Assembly (NCBI RefSeq): GCF_900143565.1
Contig: NZ_FREX01000003.1
Span: 62,001 to 126,000 of the forward strand
DNA length: 64,000 nucleotides
Reading direction: 5' to 3'
Origin: Pseudovibrio sp. Alg231-02
GTDB lineage: Bacteria > Pseudomonadota > Alphaproteobacteria > Rhizobiales > Stappiaceae
The notes below the pieces were generated by a model. The model searched no databases. It was not told the origin of the DNA and was given only the letters and a program-made list of their open reading frames with translations. This document shows positions 16,937 through 27,693 of this stretch, piece after piece (position 1 is the stretch's first letter; every line of letters starts with the position of its first letter). A program made the position numbers and the translations under genes.

Positions 16937-17206
16937 TTAGCGACGAATGCCCAGACGCTCGATCAGGGACTGGTAACGAGCAACGTCTTTACCCTTAACG
17001 TAGTCAAGGAGCTTACGACGAAGTGCAACCATTTTAAGAAGACCACGACGTGAGTGGTTGTCTTTCTTATGACCCTTGAAGTGGTCAGTCAGAACTGTAA
17101 TGCGGTGCGTAAGGATAGCAACCTGTACTTCCGGAGAGCCAGTGTCACCTTCTTTGATCGCAAATTCTTTGATCAGTTCAGCTTTTTTTTCAGGCGTAAT
17201 CGACAT
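16937..17206 (-). CDS. rpsO: 30S ribosomal protein S15
   Basis: 89 residues, the standard length. Binds 16S rRNA in the central platform and helps bridge to the 50S subunit. Motifs: [20 protein letters not shown], then [20 protein letters not shown] and [16 protein letters not shown] precedes the ATG. A small inverted repeat (GGCAG-N5-CTGCC) lies just upstream of the ribosome binding site and may take part in S15 autoregulation, by analogy only. Confidence 0.97.
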   Translation of the reverse strand: MSITPEKKAELIKEFAIKEGDTGSPEVQVAILTHRITVLTDHFKGHKKDNHSRRGLLKMVALRRKLLDYVKGKDVARYQSLIERLGIRR

Positions 17207-17515
17207 CGATTTTTCCTTATCTAATGGCAGTCATACTGCCTCTTATTAAATGCCCAGAAGGCATGCGCTCTTTTGCAGAGCTATGTGTTGAGCTCGGGCC
17301 GTGCCAAGATGTCGTCTAGCAGGGTCAGGCCAACACATAATAACCGGGTAAGCAGTAGCTTCCCAGCGGCGGGACTATGACTGAAAAACTCTCAAAAAAC
17401 CAGAAGAATCTTGAGAGGCTTGCAGCCATAAATCCCAGTAGAACAGTTTGCCTTTCAGCGATCGTCCCCCGCGATGATTTACATTCACGTGTGGCGCTCC
17501 ACTTTCAGAAAGGCT
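17207..17515. other. truB-rpsO intergenic region
   Basis: About 309 bases without a gene. Apart from the GGCAG/CTGCC stem near rpsO (about 17230-17241) I see no repeat, terminator or clear promoter. An rpsO promoter is expected here, since the gap to truB is large. Confidence 0.4.
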
Positions 17516-18493
17516 TCAGAGATTGAAAACTCGCTTTGGCTTGAACTGACCTTTTGAGACTTCACCAAAAGCAATCAGCTTGCCTCCAGAAACCACATAG
17601 ATTTCCTCGGGCCCAATCGGTGCATTTGCGCCACGTAGTAAAACAGGATTACCACGCTTTACCTTCGCCGCAGCATCAGAGGTGATTGGCACCTCTGCAA
17701 ACTGGTGGAGTGCGACTTCAACTGGCTTGATGTGTCCGATCAGTTCTGAATTTTCGTGGGGATCGAGAACAGGTGGCTCTTCCCCTTCTTCAACTTCTAC
17801 CGCCATAGTTTCTTTAGCAGCACGAAGTCCATCCAGGGTAACCATCTGCTCTTCACCGAAGGGTCCTACCAGCAACCGGCGCAAGTCAGTGACATAGCCA
17901 CATGTACCAAGGCGCTCACCAAGGTCACGGGCCAGTGAGCGAACATAGGTTCCCTTGCCGCATTCAGCTTCAAAAACCGCACGGTTTACATCTGGACACT
18001 CGACCAGATCCAAGCGATGCACCACAATCGTACGTGCATCCAGCTTTACGTCTTCGCCTTCCCGGGCAAGATCGTAAGCGCGGTTTCCGTCAACTTTGAT
18101 TGCGGAGAAAATTGGCGGAACCTGCTCAATGGCGCCACGGAACTCAGGCAGAACCGCGAGGATCTCATCTTGCGTTGGGCGCACATCGGAGGTCTTGACC
18201 GGTTCGCCTTCAGCATCATCAGAGGTGGTTTGCGTGCCCCAGGTCACCTCAAAGCGGTAAACCTTTCGTCCATCCATGATGTATGGAACTGTTTTGGTAG
18301 CCTCCCCAAAGGCGATAGGCAGACAGCCGGTCGCAAGCGGATCAAGTGTCCCTGCGTGTCCGACTTTTTCAGGATGAAAAATCCTCTTCAACTGCCCCAA
18401 TGCATCATTAGAGGTCAGGTTTAGAGGTTTATCCAACACAAGCCATCCGTTTACAGGGAAACGGGGTCTACGTCGCTGCTGTTTGCGCGCCAT
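17516..18493 (-). CDS. truB: tRNA pseudouridine-55 synthase
   Basis: 325 residues. Makes pseudouridine 55 in the T-loop of tRNAs. The catalytic Asp lies in VGHAGTLDPLATGCLPIAFGEATK (about residues 41-64). GWLVLDKPLNLTSNDAL at the N-terminus and KGTYVRSLARDLGERLG are family signatures. Compared with E. coli TruB it has an acidic insertion (VEEGEEPPVLDPHENSE) before the C-terminal RNA-binding part. It follows rbfA in the nusA-infB cluster. Confidence 0.95.
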   Translation of the reverse strand: MARKQQRRRPRFPVNGWLVLDKPLNLTSNDALGQLKRIFHPEKVGHAGTLDPLATGCLPIAFGEATKTVPYIMDGRKVYRFEVTWGTQTTSDDAEGEPVKTSDVRPTQDEILAVLPEFRGAIEQVPPIFSAIKVDGNRAYDLAREGEDVKLDARTIVVHRLDLVECPDVNRAVFEAECGKGTYVRSLARDLGERLGTCGYVTDLRRLLVGPFGEEQMVTLDGLRAAKETMAVEVEEGEEPPVLDPHENSELIGHIKPVEVALHQFAEVPITSDAAAKVKRGNPVLLRGANAPIGPEEIYVVSGGKLIAFGEVSKGQFKPKRVFNL

Positions 18494-18591
18494 ACTTCTC
18501 AGCTCTTAATTCTTTGCATGCGTTGCGCTTCTGAGCGCGTACTCTGGTCTGAAACCCACGACTTCTTCTTTGGCAATATGCTCTGTAAAGC

Positions 18592-19029
18592 TTAGTCGCG
18601 GTTATCACCTTGATCATCATCGTCATCGATACCGCCATCAGCAAAATCCTTACGGATGCTAGGCTCATGCAGCAGTCGAGTAATCAGATCATCATCATCA
18701 AAACGCGTATCGGCTACAAAACGTAGATCACAAGTGTATTTCATTGTGACGCGTCGAGCGACCTGCCCACGAAGGTACTTCGCGTTGCGTTTTAGTGCAG
18801 CGAGGACAACGTCGATATCGCGACCGCCCATAGGCATGACGAGAACGTCAGCCCATCTTAGATCAGGCGACATGCGTACTTCCGGGACCGTGATAATAAC
18901 ACCGTCAAGGTCAGGATCGGTGATCCGACCACGTGTCAGAATGTCTGACAGTTCTTTGCGGACAATCTCACCTACACGCAACTGGCGCTGAGACGGCTGA
19001 CCTGCAAATTCATCGCGTGCTTTTGCCAT
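18592..19029 (-). CDS. rbfA: Ribosome-binding factor A
   Basis: 145-residue KH-fold protein that binds immature 30S subunits and supports 16S rRNA 5'-end maturation. Typical pieces: SQRQLRVGEIVRKELSDIL at the N-terminus, VIITVPEVRMSPDLRWADV, and KYLRGQVARRVTMKYTCDLRF. It ends in an acidic Asp-rich tail (DGGIDDDDDQGDNRD). It lies between infB and truB, about 100 bases from each. Confidence 0.95.
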   Translation of the reverse strand: MAKARDEFAGQPSQRQLRVGEIVRKELSDILTRGRITDPDLDGVIITVPEVRMSPDLRWADVLVMPMGGRDIDVVLAALKRNAKYLRGQVARRVTMKYTCDLRFVADTRFDDDDLITRLLHEPSIRKDFADGGIDDDDDQGDNRD

Positions 19030-19136
19030 TTTTATCTCTCAATTTGCTTTGAGTTTGGAACAACAGAGCGCCGACGGGGATAAATCCGCGCCGGCGCTGC
19101 TGAATGTTCATTTCGCTCGTTTAGCTCTTCACTCTG

Positions 19137-22100
19137 TTAGAGGGAGCGAGCGATCTCTTCTACCTGGAAGCACTCGATGACGTCACCGACGCGCATATCC
19201 TTGTAGTTTGTGAAGTTCATGCCGCATTCAACACCGGATTCAACTTCTTTGACTTCGTCTTTGAAGCGCTTAAGTGTACCCAGCTCACCTTCGTGGATGA
19301 CGACGTTGTCACGCAGCAAGCGAACCTGTGCGCCACGCTGAACGACACCTTCGGTGACCAGACAACCTGCAACACGACCGATTTTGGTGATGTTGAAGAT
19401 TTCTTTGATGTCTGCGTAACCGAGGAAGGTTTCACGACGTTCTGGAGCAAGCATGCCAGACATAGTGGACTTCACATCGTCGATGAGGTCGTAAATCACG
19501 CTGTAGTAGCGGATTTCGACGCCTTCGCGACGTGCAGCTTCCTGAGCCTGTTTGTTTGCACGAACGTTGAACGCCATGATTGGTGCTTTGGATGCAATCG
19601 CCAGAGTGATGTCGCTCTCGGTGATACCACCAACGGAAGCTGCCACAACACGTGCGCCGACTTCGTCGTTGCCAAGTTCTTCAAGCGCACCCTGGATTGC
19701 TTCGGCGGAACCCTGCACATCGGATTTGATGATGAGCGGGAATTCTTTTTTGCCTTCTTCCTGCAAGCCCTTCATCATCGCTTCCAGAGAACCACGAGAC
19801 CCAGCAATACGTGCTGCCATCTTGTCGCGCTTCTGGCGGTGACGATATTCGGAAATCTCGCGAGCACGGCCTTCGTTTTCTACAACTGCAACCATGTCAC
19901 CAGCGGATGGTGTCGCCTGGAAGCCAAGAACTTCAACCGGTTTGGAAGGACCAGCTTCCTTAACTGGCTTGCCATTCTCATCAAGCATCGCGCGAACACG
20001 ACCCCACTCGGAACCAGCAATGACAACATCACCAACCCGGAGTGTACCCTTCTGAACCAGAACAGTAGCAACTGGACCGCGACCTACGTCAAGCTTAGCT
20101 TCGATAACGGTACCTTCAGCGGCACGGTTAGGGTTAGCTTTCAGCTCAAGAACCTCAGCCTGCAGCAGGATCATTTCGATCAGCTTATCTAGGTTAGTGC
20201 CTTCTTTAGCAGAGACCTCAACATCGATAACGTCACCACCCATGGTTTCGACAACCAGATCTTCACGAAGAAGGTCGTTGCGAACGCGGGAAGGGTCAGC
20301 GCCTGGCTTATCCATTTTGTTGATCGCGATGATGAGCGGAACGCCAGCAGCTTTTGCGTGAACAATAGCTTCTTTGGTTTGTGGCATCACACCATCATCA
20401 GCAGCAACCACGAGGATCACAACATCAGTGGACTTAGCACCACGAGCACGCATCTGAGTAAACGCTGCGTGACCAGGGGTATCGATGAAGGTGACCTTCT
20501 GGCCATTCTGCTCGACCTGGTATGCACCTATATGCTGTGTAATGCCGCCAGCTTCACCGGAAGCAACGTTTTCCTTGCGGAGCGCATCGAGAAGGGACGT
20601 CTTACCATGATCAACGTGACCCATGATTGTAACAACCGGTGGACGGTTGGACAGATCAGTGTCGTTGTCTTCAACGGTGAAGAGACCTTCTTCCACGTCA
20701 GCTTCAGACACACGTTTTACGGTGTGACCCATCTCTGCGGCGATCAGTTCAGCGGAATCAGCATCGATCACGTCGTTGATTTTCATCATCTGGCCCTGCT
20801 TCATCAGCAGTTTGATGACGTCAACAGCACGTTCAGACATACGCTGAGCAAGGTCCTGAATGGTGATCACTTCCGGAAGCACAACTTCACGCGCTACCTT
20901 CTCACGAACAACCTTTTGACCCTTACGTTTTTCTTTCTCACGACGACGGCGCATGGATGCCAGTGAACGATTACGACTTTCATCACCACCAGTGGCGCGG
21001 GTAATCGTTAGTTTTGACTTACGGCGGTCATCGTTGCCTTTAGGTGTTGGCTTAGCAGCCACAACAGGCTTTTTAGGACGTAGCGCAGGCTTTAGAGCCT
21101 TTTTGCTCACTTCCTTACCAGTTTCCATGCTTTCTGCCGGAGCTGCAGAAATTCCACCTGGACGCCCGCCACCTGGACGAGGACCATTAAGGTTTGGCGG
21201 CTTGCCATCACGCATTGGTGGACGACCACCACGATCACCACCTGGACGAGGACCACGATCACCTGCTGGGCGTGGACCACGGTCACCTGCCGGGCGCGGA
21301 CCACGGTCACCACCTGGACGAGGACCACGGTCACCTGCCGGACGTGGACCACGATCACCTGTTGGGCGAGGACCACGGTCGCCACCTGGACGAGGGCCAC
21401 GATCGCCACTGCGCTGAGGGCGATCACCAGAACGTGCCGGACGCTCTTCGCGCTGTGCTGGCTTTGGAGCTTCAGCAGCTTTTGCAGCCGCTTCAGCTTC
21501 ACGCTTCGCTTTCGCTTCAGCTTCGGCCTTAGCACGTACAGCAGCTTCTTCAGCTTCACGCTTAGCGCGAGCTTCGTCTTCTACACGTTGTTTTTCTGCT
21601 TCTACAGCGCGCTGTGCAGCCAAGATTTCCTGACGCTTTGCTTCTTCAGCGCGGCGTTTAGCATCTTCGACTTCGCGAACCTTAGCCATTTTAAGCGCTG
21701 CGAGACGTGCGTCTGCTTCACCCTTGGTCAAGGTTTTCAGAACGGCACCACCGCCCTGACCGCCACCACCACCGCGACGCTGACCGCCACGCTGGTTGTT
21801 ATTGTTGTTACGGTTGCCACCGCGACCGCCGCCTTCACCGCGCTTCTGAGCATCACCCGCACCACGGCGAGCTTGCTGAGGACCGCGCTCTTGCTGCTGT
21901 CCCTGACGCTTTTCCGGGCGTGACTGGGAGGCTGCAGGAGTTGAAGAGGAAGCTGCAGCAGGTGCAGGTGCCGCGGAGCCTTCTTGGCCCGGCACAACTA
22001 CACGGCGCTTCTTCTTTTCCACGACGACTGCCTTGGAGCGGCCGTGGGAGAAGCTCTGCTTAACAGTGCCCTTCTCAACACTGCCTCCGCGTTTGAGGCC

Positions 22101-22157
22101 CAGCGTTTTCTTTTCCCCGCCGGTGGGATTGTCGTGGTTGTCTTTGGTATCGCTCAT
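19137..22157 (-). CDS. infB: Translation initiation factor IF-2
   Basis: 1006 residues from the ATG at 22155-22157 ([10 protein letters not shown]), seven bases after the ylxR stop; the longer frame overlaps ylxR and is not used. GTPase that brings initiator tRNA to the 30S subunit. The long N-terminal region is Lys/Arg/Ala/Glu-rich coiled coil followed by a Gly-Asp-Arg-Pro repeat. The G domain starts near residue 505 with [15 protein letters not shown], then DTPGHAAF and [10 protein letters not shown]. The C-terminal domains close with [22 protein letters not shown]. The unusually regular low-complexity repeat is listed separately. Confidence 0.97.
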   Translation of the reverse strand: MSDTKDNHDNPTGGEKKTLGLKRGGSVEKGTVKQSFSHGRSKAVVVEKKKRRVVVPGQEGSAAPAPAAASSSTPAASQSRPEKRQGQQQERGPQQARRGAGDAQKRGEGGGRGGNRNNNNNQRGGQRRGGGGGQGGGAVLKTLTKGEADARLAALKMAKVREVEDAKRRAEEAKRQEILAAQRAVEAEKQRVEDEARAKREAEEAAVRAKAEAEAKAKREAEAAAKAAEAPKPAQREERPARSGDRPQRSGDRGPRPGGDRGPRPTGDRGPRPAGDRGPRPGGDRGPRPAGDRGPRPAGDRGPRPGGDRGGRPPMRDGKPPNLNGPRPGGGRPGGISAAPAESMETGKEVSKKALKPALRPKKPVVAAKPTPKGNDDRRKSKLTITRATGGDESRNRSLASMRRRREKEKRKGQKVVREKVAREVVLPEVITIQDLAQRMSERAVDVIKLLMKQGQMMKINDVIDADSAELIAAEMGHTVKRVSEADVEEGLFTVEDNDTDLSNRPPVVTIMGHVDHGKTSLLDALRKENVASGEAGGITQHIGAYQVEQNGQKVTFIDTPGHAAFTQMRARGAKSTDVVILVVAADDGVMPQTKEAIVHAKAAGVPLIIAINKMDKPGADPSRVRNDLLREDLVVETMGGDVIDVEVSAKEGTNLDKLIEMILLQAEVLELKANPNRAAEGTVIEAKLDVGRGPVATVLVQKGTLRVGDVVIAGSEWGRVRAMLDENGKPVKEAGPSKPVEVLGFQATPSAGDMVAVVENEGRAREISEYRHRQKRDKMAARIAGSRGSLEAMMKGLQEEGKKEFPLIIKSDVQGSAEAIQGALEELGNDEVGARVVAASVGGITESDITLAIASKAPIMAFNVRANKQAQEAARREGVEIRYYSVIYDLIDDVKSTMSGMLAPERRETFLGYADIKEIFNITKIGRVAGCLVTEGVVQRGAQVRLLRDNVVIHEGELGTLKRFKDEVKEVESGVECGMNFTNYKDMRVGDVIECFQVEEIARSL
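21240..21407 (-). repeat. 24-base tandem repeat inside infB
   Basis: Seven successive 24-base units encode the octapeptide GDRGPRP followed by Gly, Ala or Thr, flanked by degenerate copies ([15 protein letters not shown]). Units differ mostly at third codon positions, so the repeat is conserved at protein level rather than newly duplicated. It lies in the disordered N-terminal part of IF-2. Confidence 0.9.
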
Positions 22158-22164
22158 ATTGCCT

Positions 22165-22812
22165 TCAGTCCTGCGCCACTGCACCCTTTGTACCGTCGTC
22201 GTCAGCCATGACAGAAACTTCCCGGAATTGCGCAAGGCGTTGCGCGTGCTTCACGAAGTTTCTGCCTGCCTCGCCGGCCAGCAGTACAGCATGTATAACG
22301 TTATCCCGATCCAGATGCGTACTCATCTGTTCCGAGTTAAACAGGCGGATCACGCTGAGACGATCCACCTTGCCAAATCTAGAAGCGGCTAGGGCCGCCA
22401 ACTTACGCACACCATCTTCAGAGGCTTCAGTGGCGTGCACCAGAGCAAGAACACTCTCCTTTTTGAGAGCTGCCTCGACTTTCGAAAAGCCAACATGTAG
22501 GTTGCCAGCTTTTCGGCTCATGGACAGTGCGCCCAGAGCTGCCTGCTCCAGCAGTTTGTCGGTGTGGTCGGCCAAACCGTCTTCAGCGTTTACCTGCTCC
22601 TTAAAGCCTCTCGAGAAAGCGCGCCTTTTTATCGCTTCCTGCAAAACAGACTTCTTTGCCGACACCCAAACCCCACGTCCCGGGAGGGTGCCTTTCACAT
22701 CAACTACAACAGTTTTGTCAGGAGCCATAACGAATCTGAGAAGGTCTGTCACCGGTAGAACTTCACGCGTAACCGCGCAGGTTCGTTCTGTCGGCTCATT
22801 TTTTCTCGGCAC
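22165..22812 (-). CDS. YlxR (DUF448) family RNA-binding protein with L7Ae-like domain
   Basis: 215 residues beginning at a GTG. The N-terminal YlxR domain (about 1-85) shows [19 protein letters not shown] and the signature [10 protein letters not shown]. The second half (about 90-190) resembles the ribosomal L7Ae/L30e fold, with [25 protein letters not shown]. This two-domain form is common in alphaproteobacterial nusA-infB operons. It is thought to bind RNA, but its role here is not established. It is tightly linked to infB (7-base gap). Confidence 0.88.
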   Translation of the reverse strand: MPRKNEPTERTCAVTREVLPVTDLLRFVMAPDKTVVVDVKGTLPGRGVWVSAKKSVLQEAIKRRAFSRGFKEQVNAEDGLADHTDKLLEQAALGALSMSRKAGNLHVGFSKVEAALKKESVLALVHATEASEDGVRKLAALAASRFGKVDRLSVIRLFNSEQMSTHLDRDNVIHAVLLAGEAGRNFVKHAQRLAQFREVSVMADDDGTKGAVAQD

Positions 22813-22942
22813 TTCGTATTCCCAACCCTACTATTGTTGTTATTTTTCATTCAGTTACGGGGATGTAGAAACCCGCAGCCTTATGCTGCAACTTCAACAC
22901 ACCCCCGTATAAAACTTTTTTCTGCAGTCAAGCGGCTACAGA

Positions 22943-24640
22943 TTATTCAGAGGACTGCTCGCCTTTTGCGTCTTCTGCACCGCTCTCTTGCGCCAATTCC
23001 TCGTCGGCGTCAACCACAGTCTCTTCAAATGTTTCGCCTTCGAAGTCTTCTTCTTCGACTTCCAGCTCTTCTTCAGAGACTTCCACAAGGTCTTCCGCAG
23101 AGATCCATCCAGCAGCAACACGCGCTGACATCACGACAGCTTCCGCATCAGCACGAGACAGATCGAAACTGCTCAGAGTACCTTCCACGCGAATGGTTTC
23201 TTTATCCTTGCGTTCCGTCCAGCCAACAAGGTCGTCAGCTGCACAGCCTGCGAGGTCTTCCATGGTTTTGATTTCGTCTTTACCCAATGCAACAAGCATT
23301 GCGGATGTAAGACCTGGGACCTGAACCAGCTCATCGGAAACACCAAGCTGACGACGCTCTTCTGCGAGTTTTGCTTCCTGCTCTTCCAGGTACTCACGTG
23401 CACGAGCTTGGATTTCGTCGGCTGTTTCTTCGTCGAAGCCTTCAATGGACGAGATTTCGTCGAGGTCAACGTACGCGACTTCTTCTACAGAAGTAAAGCC
23501 TTCTGATGCGAGAAGCTGAGAAACCATCTCGTCAACATTCAAGGTGTTCTGGAAGAGATCGGAACGAACCTGGAATTCCTTCTGGCGACGCTCGGACTCT
23601 TCCGCTTCTGTCATAATGTCGATGCCCCAGCCGGTGAGCTGAGAAGCAAGACGTACGTTCTGGCCGCGGCGACCAATTGCCAGAGACAGCTGATCGTTAG
23701 GAACAACAACTTCGATGCGCTCGGAGTCTTCGTCGAGAACAACCTTAGCAACTTCAGCAGGCTGAAGTGCATTTACGATGAAGGTTGCCGCATCATCATT
23801 CCAAGGAATGATGTCGATTTTTTCGCCCTGAAGCTCACCAACGACAGCCTGAACACGGGAACCACGCATACCAACACACGCACCAACCGGATCGATAGAA
23901 CTGTCGTTAGACAGGACTGCGATCTTAGCGCGGGAGCCTGGATCACGAGCAACAGCCTTGATCTCGATAACGCCGTCATAGATTTCCGGCACTTCCTGCG
24001 CGAACAGTTTTGCCATGAACTGAGGGTGTGTACGAGACAGGAAGACCTGTGGACCACGCTGTTCGCGGCGCACATCAAAGATCAGCGCACGAATACGATC
24101 ACCATTGCGGAAGATTTCGCGCGGGATCAGTTCGTCACGACGAACGATTGCTTCACCCTTACCGGTGTCGACAACAACATTGCCATATTCAACGCGCTTC
24201 ACAACAGCGTTGAGCACTTCACCAATACGGTCTTTAAACTCATCGTACTGCTGATCACGCTCAGCTTCGCGGACCTTCTGAACGATGACCTGCTTAGCGG
24301 ACTGAGCAGCAATACGTCCAAAGTCGAGCGGCGGCAATGGATCTGCCATGAAATCGCCGACTGTTGCATCCGGGTTGCGCTCCTGCGCATCAACCAGAGC
24401 AATTTCAGTTGAGATGTTCTCGACAACATCAACGACCTGCAGCAAACGCTGAAGGCGGATTTCACCGGTTTTCGGATTAATCTCGGCACGAACTTCAGTC
24501 TCGGTGCCATAACGGGAGCGAGCGGCTTTTTGGATTGCATCCTCAAGAGCAGCAATCACAATGCTACGGTCGATCGACTTTTCGCGGGCGACCGCTTCAG
24601 CGATCTGCAGCAGCTCCAAACGGTTTGCGCTGATAGCCAT
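22943..24640 (-). CDS. nusA: Transcription termination/antitermination factor NusA
   Basis: 565 residues. Binds RNA polymerase and nascent RNA. The N-terminal polymerase-binding domain (MAISANRLELLQIAEAVAREK) is followed by an S1 domain (about 135-200), two KH domains (CVGMRGSRVQAVVGELQGEKIDII and LAIGRRGQNVRLASQLTGW), and C-terminal helix-hairpin-helix repeats (VPGLTSAMLVALGKDEIKTMEDLAG). It ends in a strongly acidic tail. GGAG lies upstream of the ATG. It sits between rimP and ylxR. Confidence 0.97.
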   Translation of the reverse strand: MAISANRLELLQIAEAVAREKSIDRSIVIAALEDAIQKAARSRYGTETEVRAEINPKTGEIRLQRLLQVVDVVENISTEIALVDAQERNPDATVGDFMADPLPPLDFGRIAAQSAKQVIVQKVREAERDQQYDEFKDRIGEVLNAVVKRVEYGNVVVDTGKGEAIVRRDELIPREIFRNGDRIRALIFDVRREQRGPQVFLSRTHPQFMAKLFAQEVPEIYDGVIEIKAVARDPGSRAKIAVLSNDSSIDPVGACVGMRGSRVQAVVGELQGEKIDIIPWNDDAATFIVNALQPAEVAKVVLDEDSERIEVVVPNDQLSLAIGRRGQNVRLASQLTGWGIDIMTEAEESERRQKEFQVRSDLFQNTLNVDEMVSQLLASEGFTSVEEVAYVDLDEISSIEGFDEETADEIQARAREYLEEQEAKLAEERRQLGVSDELVQVPGLTSAMLVALGKDEIKTMEDLAGCAADDLVGWTERKDKETIRVEGTLSSFDLSRADAEAVVMSARVAAGWISAEDLVEVSEEELEVEEEDFEGETFEETVVDADEELAQESGAEDAKGEQSSE

Positions 24641-24758
24641 TCCTCGTCAACTCCTTCCACGCCCTGCCTTCCTTCACACCAGCAGGAACATCAAAACAAA
24701 AGGGTGGCTCTTTAAAACCGGAACCGCCCATAACCCATTGCGCAACAAGAACAGCTAA

Positions 24759-25349
24759 TCAGTGATTGAGGTAACTGTCGTCGTCCGTAGGCTCCCCACG
24801 GGCTGCTTTTGCGGCTTTATCGGCTTTCAATGCCGCATCGACCAGTTCATCAGTCAAAACCAATACGGCTGACCCAATCTCATCCAACGGAAGACGAGCT
24901 GCCTCATCCTGACCTTCCTGTACATCGGTCATTCTGATAAGCGCGCATCCATCTTCCACACCGATGATGTGTCCACGATATCTCTTACGCCCAGCTTGCG
25001 GCACAGACATTTCGATTTTCGCAACATGTCCGACCCAGCGCTCGAAGTCGCCTGCGCGAACGAGCGGGCGGTCAATACCTGGAGATGAAATTTCGAGATG
25101 GTAGGCACCAGAGATTGGATCGTCCACATCCAGCGCCGGGGAAACTGCGTGGCTGATTTCTTCACAATCTTCAACAGCCATCGTCCCATCCGGGCGCTCT
25201 GCCATGATTTGAAGGGTGCAGCCATTGTTTCCGTTTACACGGATGCGCACCAGCCGATAGCCCAGATCAGCAACGACCGGCTCGACAATTTCAGCTACGC
25301 GGGCTTCTAGGCCCTTTTCCTTTATAATCCGGGGATCGGTTTCGTCCAC
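24759..25349 (-). CDS. rimP: Ribosome maturation factor RimP
   Basis: 196 residues from a GTG start. Needed for 30S assembly. Signature segments: [75 protein letters not shown]. First gene of the operon running to pnp. The trmB terminator upstream shows that transcription restarts in the 25350-25450 gap. Confidence 0.95.
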   Translation of the reverse strand: MDETDPRIIKEKGLEARVAEIVEPVVADLGYRLVRIRVNGNNGCTLQIMAERPDGTMAVEDCEEISHAVSPALDVDDPISGAYHLEISSPGIDRPLVRAGDFERWVGHVAKIEMSVPQAGRKRYRGHIIGVEDGCALIRMTDVQEGQDEAARLPLDEIGSAVLVLTDELVDAALKADKAAKAARGEPTDDDSYLNH

Positions 25350-25451
25350 TTGGTACCTATCGTCTTAATGCAAAGACATGCTTAGTGTCTTTGGCAGTTA
25401 TTTCGGATACCTGAATTTCGACAGTCAGGCATCACTACCGACTTAGCTAAT

Positions 25452-25482
25452 AAAAAAGAGCGGGTCCTTTCGGGGCCCACTC
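25452..25482 (-). terminator. Terminator of the metK-trmB unit
   Basis: GAGTGGGCCCC, GAAA loop, GGACCCGCTC, then TTTTTTATT on the minus strand, about 110 bases after the trmB stop and before rimP. Confidence 0.85.
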
Positions 25483-25592
25483 CTCAATGCTCTTAACTGA
25501 GCCGATAGAGAACTCTTGCTCTGCAATATAGTCATTTGACCACTGTATGCAACAGAAAATCAAAGATGAACGCAGACAAAAGCGAGTCCCCT

Positions 25593-26303
25593 TTAGGTTT
25601 TCGTCTCTTGAACCCGTAAAAATGTCAGGTAACGGCCAATTCTACCTTCACGGTGCGCCTTGCGTTCGTACCGCGTACCTGGCCAATTGCTCCATGGTGT
25701 ACGCCAGTCAGAAGCACATTCGGCACCCCACTCAAAAGCCGGATGCCTGCGACAATGGGACAGCGTCCAATCCACATAGGTGTCGATATCGCTGGCAAAT
25801 CGATATTCACAGCCCGGCTTCAGAGCACGTGCAATGCGCGTCAGATTGATCTGGTTCACAAAGCGGCGCTTCCAGTGCTTCTTCTTTGGCCATGGATCTG
25901 GGTAAAGCTGATAAGCCATATCCAATGATGCAGCCGGAAGCCAGTCGAGCAACTTACCTGCATCATCATCAAACAAGCGAATATTCTTGAGACCATGTTC
26001 TTCAATGCTGGAGACAGCCTTGATAATGCCAGAGCTAAACGGCTCACACCCGATAAATCCGATTGCAGGATTTTCTCTGGCGCGATGAATTAGGTGCTCA
26101 GATCCCCCAAAGCCAATTTCAAGACAAACGCTCTTTACTGGGACGGGGAATAACTCTGCCAGATTTTCTGGAGGTGTTTGTGTCAGGTCCAACGCCACTT
26201 GTGGCATAACATCCTGAAGCAACTGCGATTGTCGCGGACTTGCTGGTTTTCCGACGCGGCGGCCGAAAAAAGAGCCTTTGTAGTGATCTACCATCGTTCT
26301 CAT
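25593..26303 (-). CDS. trmB: tRNA (guanine-N7-)-methyltransferase
   Basis: About 236 residues; the start could be any of three close codons (26309, 26303, 26294). SAM-dependent enzyme making m7G46 in tRNA. SAM-binding motif LEIGFGGSEHLI, then FIGCEPF, DMAYQLYPDPWPKKKHWKRRF and the C-terminal FASDIDTYVDWTL are family hallmarks. The N-terminal extension (FFGRRVGKPASPRQ) is typical of Rhizobiales. It follows metK and ends before a strong terminator. Confidence 0.95.
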   Translation of the reverse strand: MRTMVDHYKGSFFGRRVGKPASPRQSQLLQDVMPQVALDLTQTPPENLAELFPVPVKSVCLEIGFGGSEHLIHRARENPAIGFIGCEPFSSGIIKAVSSIEEHGLKNIRLFDDDAGKLLDWLPAASLDMAYQLYPDPWPKKKHWKRRFVNQINLTRIARALKPGCEYRFASDIDTYVDWTLSHCRRHPAFEWGAECASDWRTPWSNWPGTRYERKAHREGRIGRYLTFLRVQETKT

Positions 26304-26360
26304 AAACACAAGCTGGCCAGAGGTTGCCCCGGCCAGCTGTTCATTCTCTAGCGTTAGAGG

Positions 26361-27545
26361 TTAAGCGTAGGCTTTCTCTACAGCATCACGCAGGTTATGG
26401 ACAAGGTCGATTTTCTCCCAAGAGAAACCACCATCACCTTCAGCTTCGCGGCCAAAGTGGCCGTAGGCTGCTGTACGTGCGTAGATTGGCTTGTTCAAAT
26501 TGAGGTGCTCGCGAATGCCGCGTGGGGTCAAGCTCATGACTTCACGGATTGCAGCTTCAACGCGCTCGCCTTCAACACGGCCCGTACCATGCAGGTTGAC
26601 GAAGACAGATTGCGGTTCAGCGATACCAATCGCATAAGCCAGCTGAATGGTGCACTTGTCTGCCAAATCAGCGGCCACAACATTTTTCGCGAGATAGCGA
26701 GCAGCGTATGCAGCAGAGCGATCAACCTTGGTTGGATCTTTACCCGAGAACGCACCGCCACCGTGTGGAGCTGCGCCGCCGTATGTATCCACGATGATCT
26801 TACGACCTGTGAGACCACAGTCGCCATCAGGACCACCGATAACGAACTTGCCGGTTGGGTTGATGTGCCAGATGGTGTTGCTGGTCACCCAGTCACCTGG
26901 CAGTGCTGCGCGGATGTAAGGTTCGACAACAGCACGCACATCGTCAGAGGTCATGGTTTCATCCAGATGCTGAGTGGACAGCACGATGGATGTTGCCTCT
27001 ACCGGCTTACCATCCTCATAGCGAATGGAAACCTGGCTTTTCGCATCTGGGCCGAGCATCGGCTCGTTGCCAGATTTGCGAGCATCTGCCAGCAAACGCA
27101 GGATCTTATGGGAGTATAAGATTGGAGCAGGCATCAGCTCTTCAGTTTCGCGACATGCGTAACCAAACATAATGCCCTGATCGCCGGCGCCTTCGTCCTT
27201 ATTGTCAGCGGCGTCTACGCCCTGAGCAATATCAGCGGACTGGCCATGCAAAAGAACCTGAACATCCAGGTCTTTCCAATTAAAGCCGGCTTGCTCATAC
27301 CCGATATCCTTTACAGCAAGGCGGGCAATGTGAGCCAAATATTCTTTTGTGAGAGAGGCCGGGCCGCGGGTCTCACCTGCAATAACAAGCTTATTTGTTG
27401 TTGCAAGCGTTTCACACGCTACACGGGCTTCTGGCATTTCCTTTAGAAATGCGTCTACGATCGTATCTGAAACGCGATCGCAGACTTTGTCGGGATGGCC
27501 TTCTGAAACCGATTCCGACGTGAACACGTAGTTCTGACGAGCCAT
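26361..27545 (-). CDS. metK: S-adenosylmethionine synthetase
   Basis: 394 residues from the ATG at 27545 ([13 protein letters not shown]), with AGAAGG eight bases ahead; a TTG two codons upstream is less likely. Makes SAM from methionine and ATP. Motifs: [45 protein letters not shown]. The leader carries a strong hairpin (see the 27581-27605 entry). It is followed by trmB, which uses SAM. Confidence 0.97.
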   Translation of the reverse strand: MARQNYVFTSESVSEGHPDKVCDRVSDTIVDAFLKEMPEARVACETLATTNKLVIAGETRGPASLTKEYLAHIARLAVKDIGYEQAGFNWKDLDVQVLLHGQSADIAQGVDAADNKDEGAGDQGIMFGYACRETEELMPAPILYSHKILRLLADARKSGNEPMLGPDAKSQVSIRYEDGKPVEATSIVLSTQHLDETMTSDDVRAVVEPYIRAALPGDWVTSNTIWHINPTGKFVIGGPDGDCGLTGRKIIVDTYGGAAPHGGGAFSGKDPTKVDRSAAYAARYLAKNVVAADLADKCTIQLAYAIGIAEPQSVFVNLHGTGRVEGERVEAAIREVMSLTPRGIREHLNLNKPIYARTAAYGHFGREAEGDGGFSWEKIDLVHNLRDAVEKAYA

Positions 27546-27580
27546 TGGCAAACGTCCTTCTGGGAAGAAAAATATAATTG

Positions 27581-27605
27581 AAGCGACGGCATATCCGTCG
27601 CTTCT
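27581..27605 (-). promoter_or_regulatory. Hairpin in the metK 5' leader
   Basis: A perfect 10-bp stem (GAAGCGACGG/CCGTCGCTTC) with a five-base loop, followed by AATTATATTTTTC, sits between the metK promoter candidate and its ribosome binding site. It could be a terminator of the XRE gene, an attenuator, or part of a small leader RNA. It does not match the SAM-II or SAM/SAH riboswitch sequences I can recall. Confidence 0.5.
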
Positions 27606-27612
27606 GGTGTTA

Positions 27613-27641
27613 CATCAAACAAGGAATGTCGATTACGTCAA
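27613..27641 (-). promoter_or_regulatory. Candidate metK promoter
   Basis: TTGACG, 17 bases, TTGATG on the minus strand. The -35 box is good and the -10 box is weak. It would start a transcript just before the leader hairpin. Confidence 0.45.
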
Positions 27642-27693
27642 GAGATTTAGATCAAAATTGCCGGAGAATTGCGAAATTTTACGGATCACAAAC

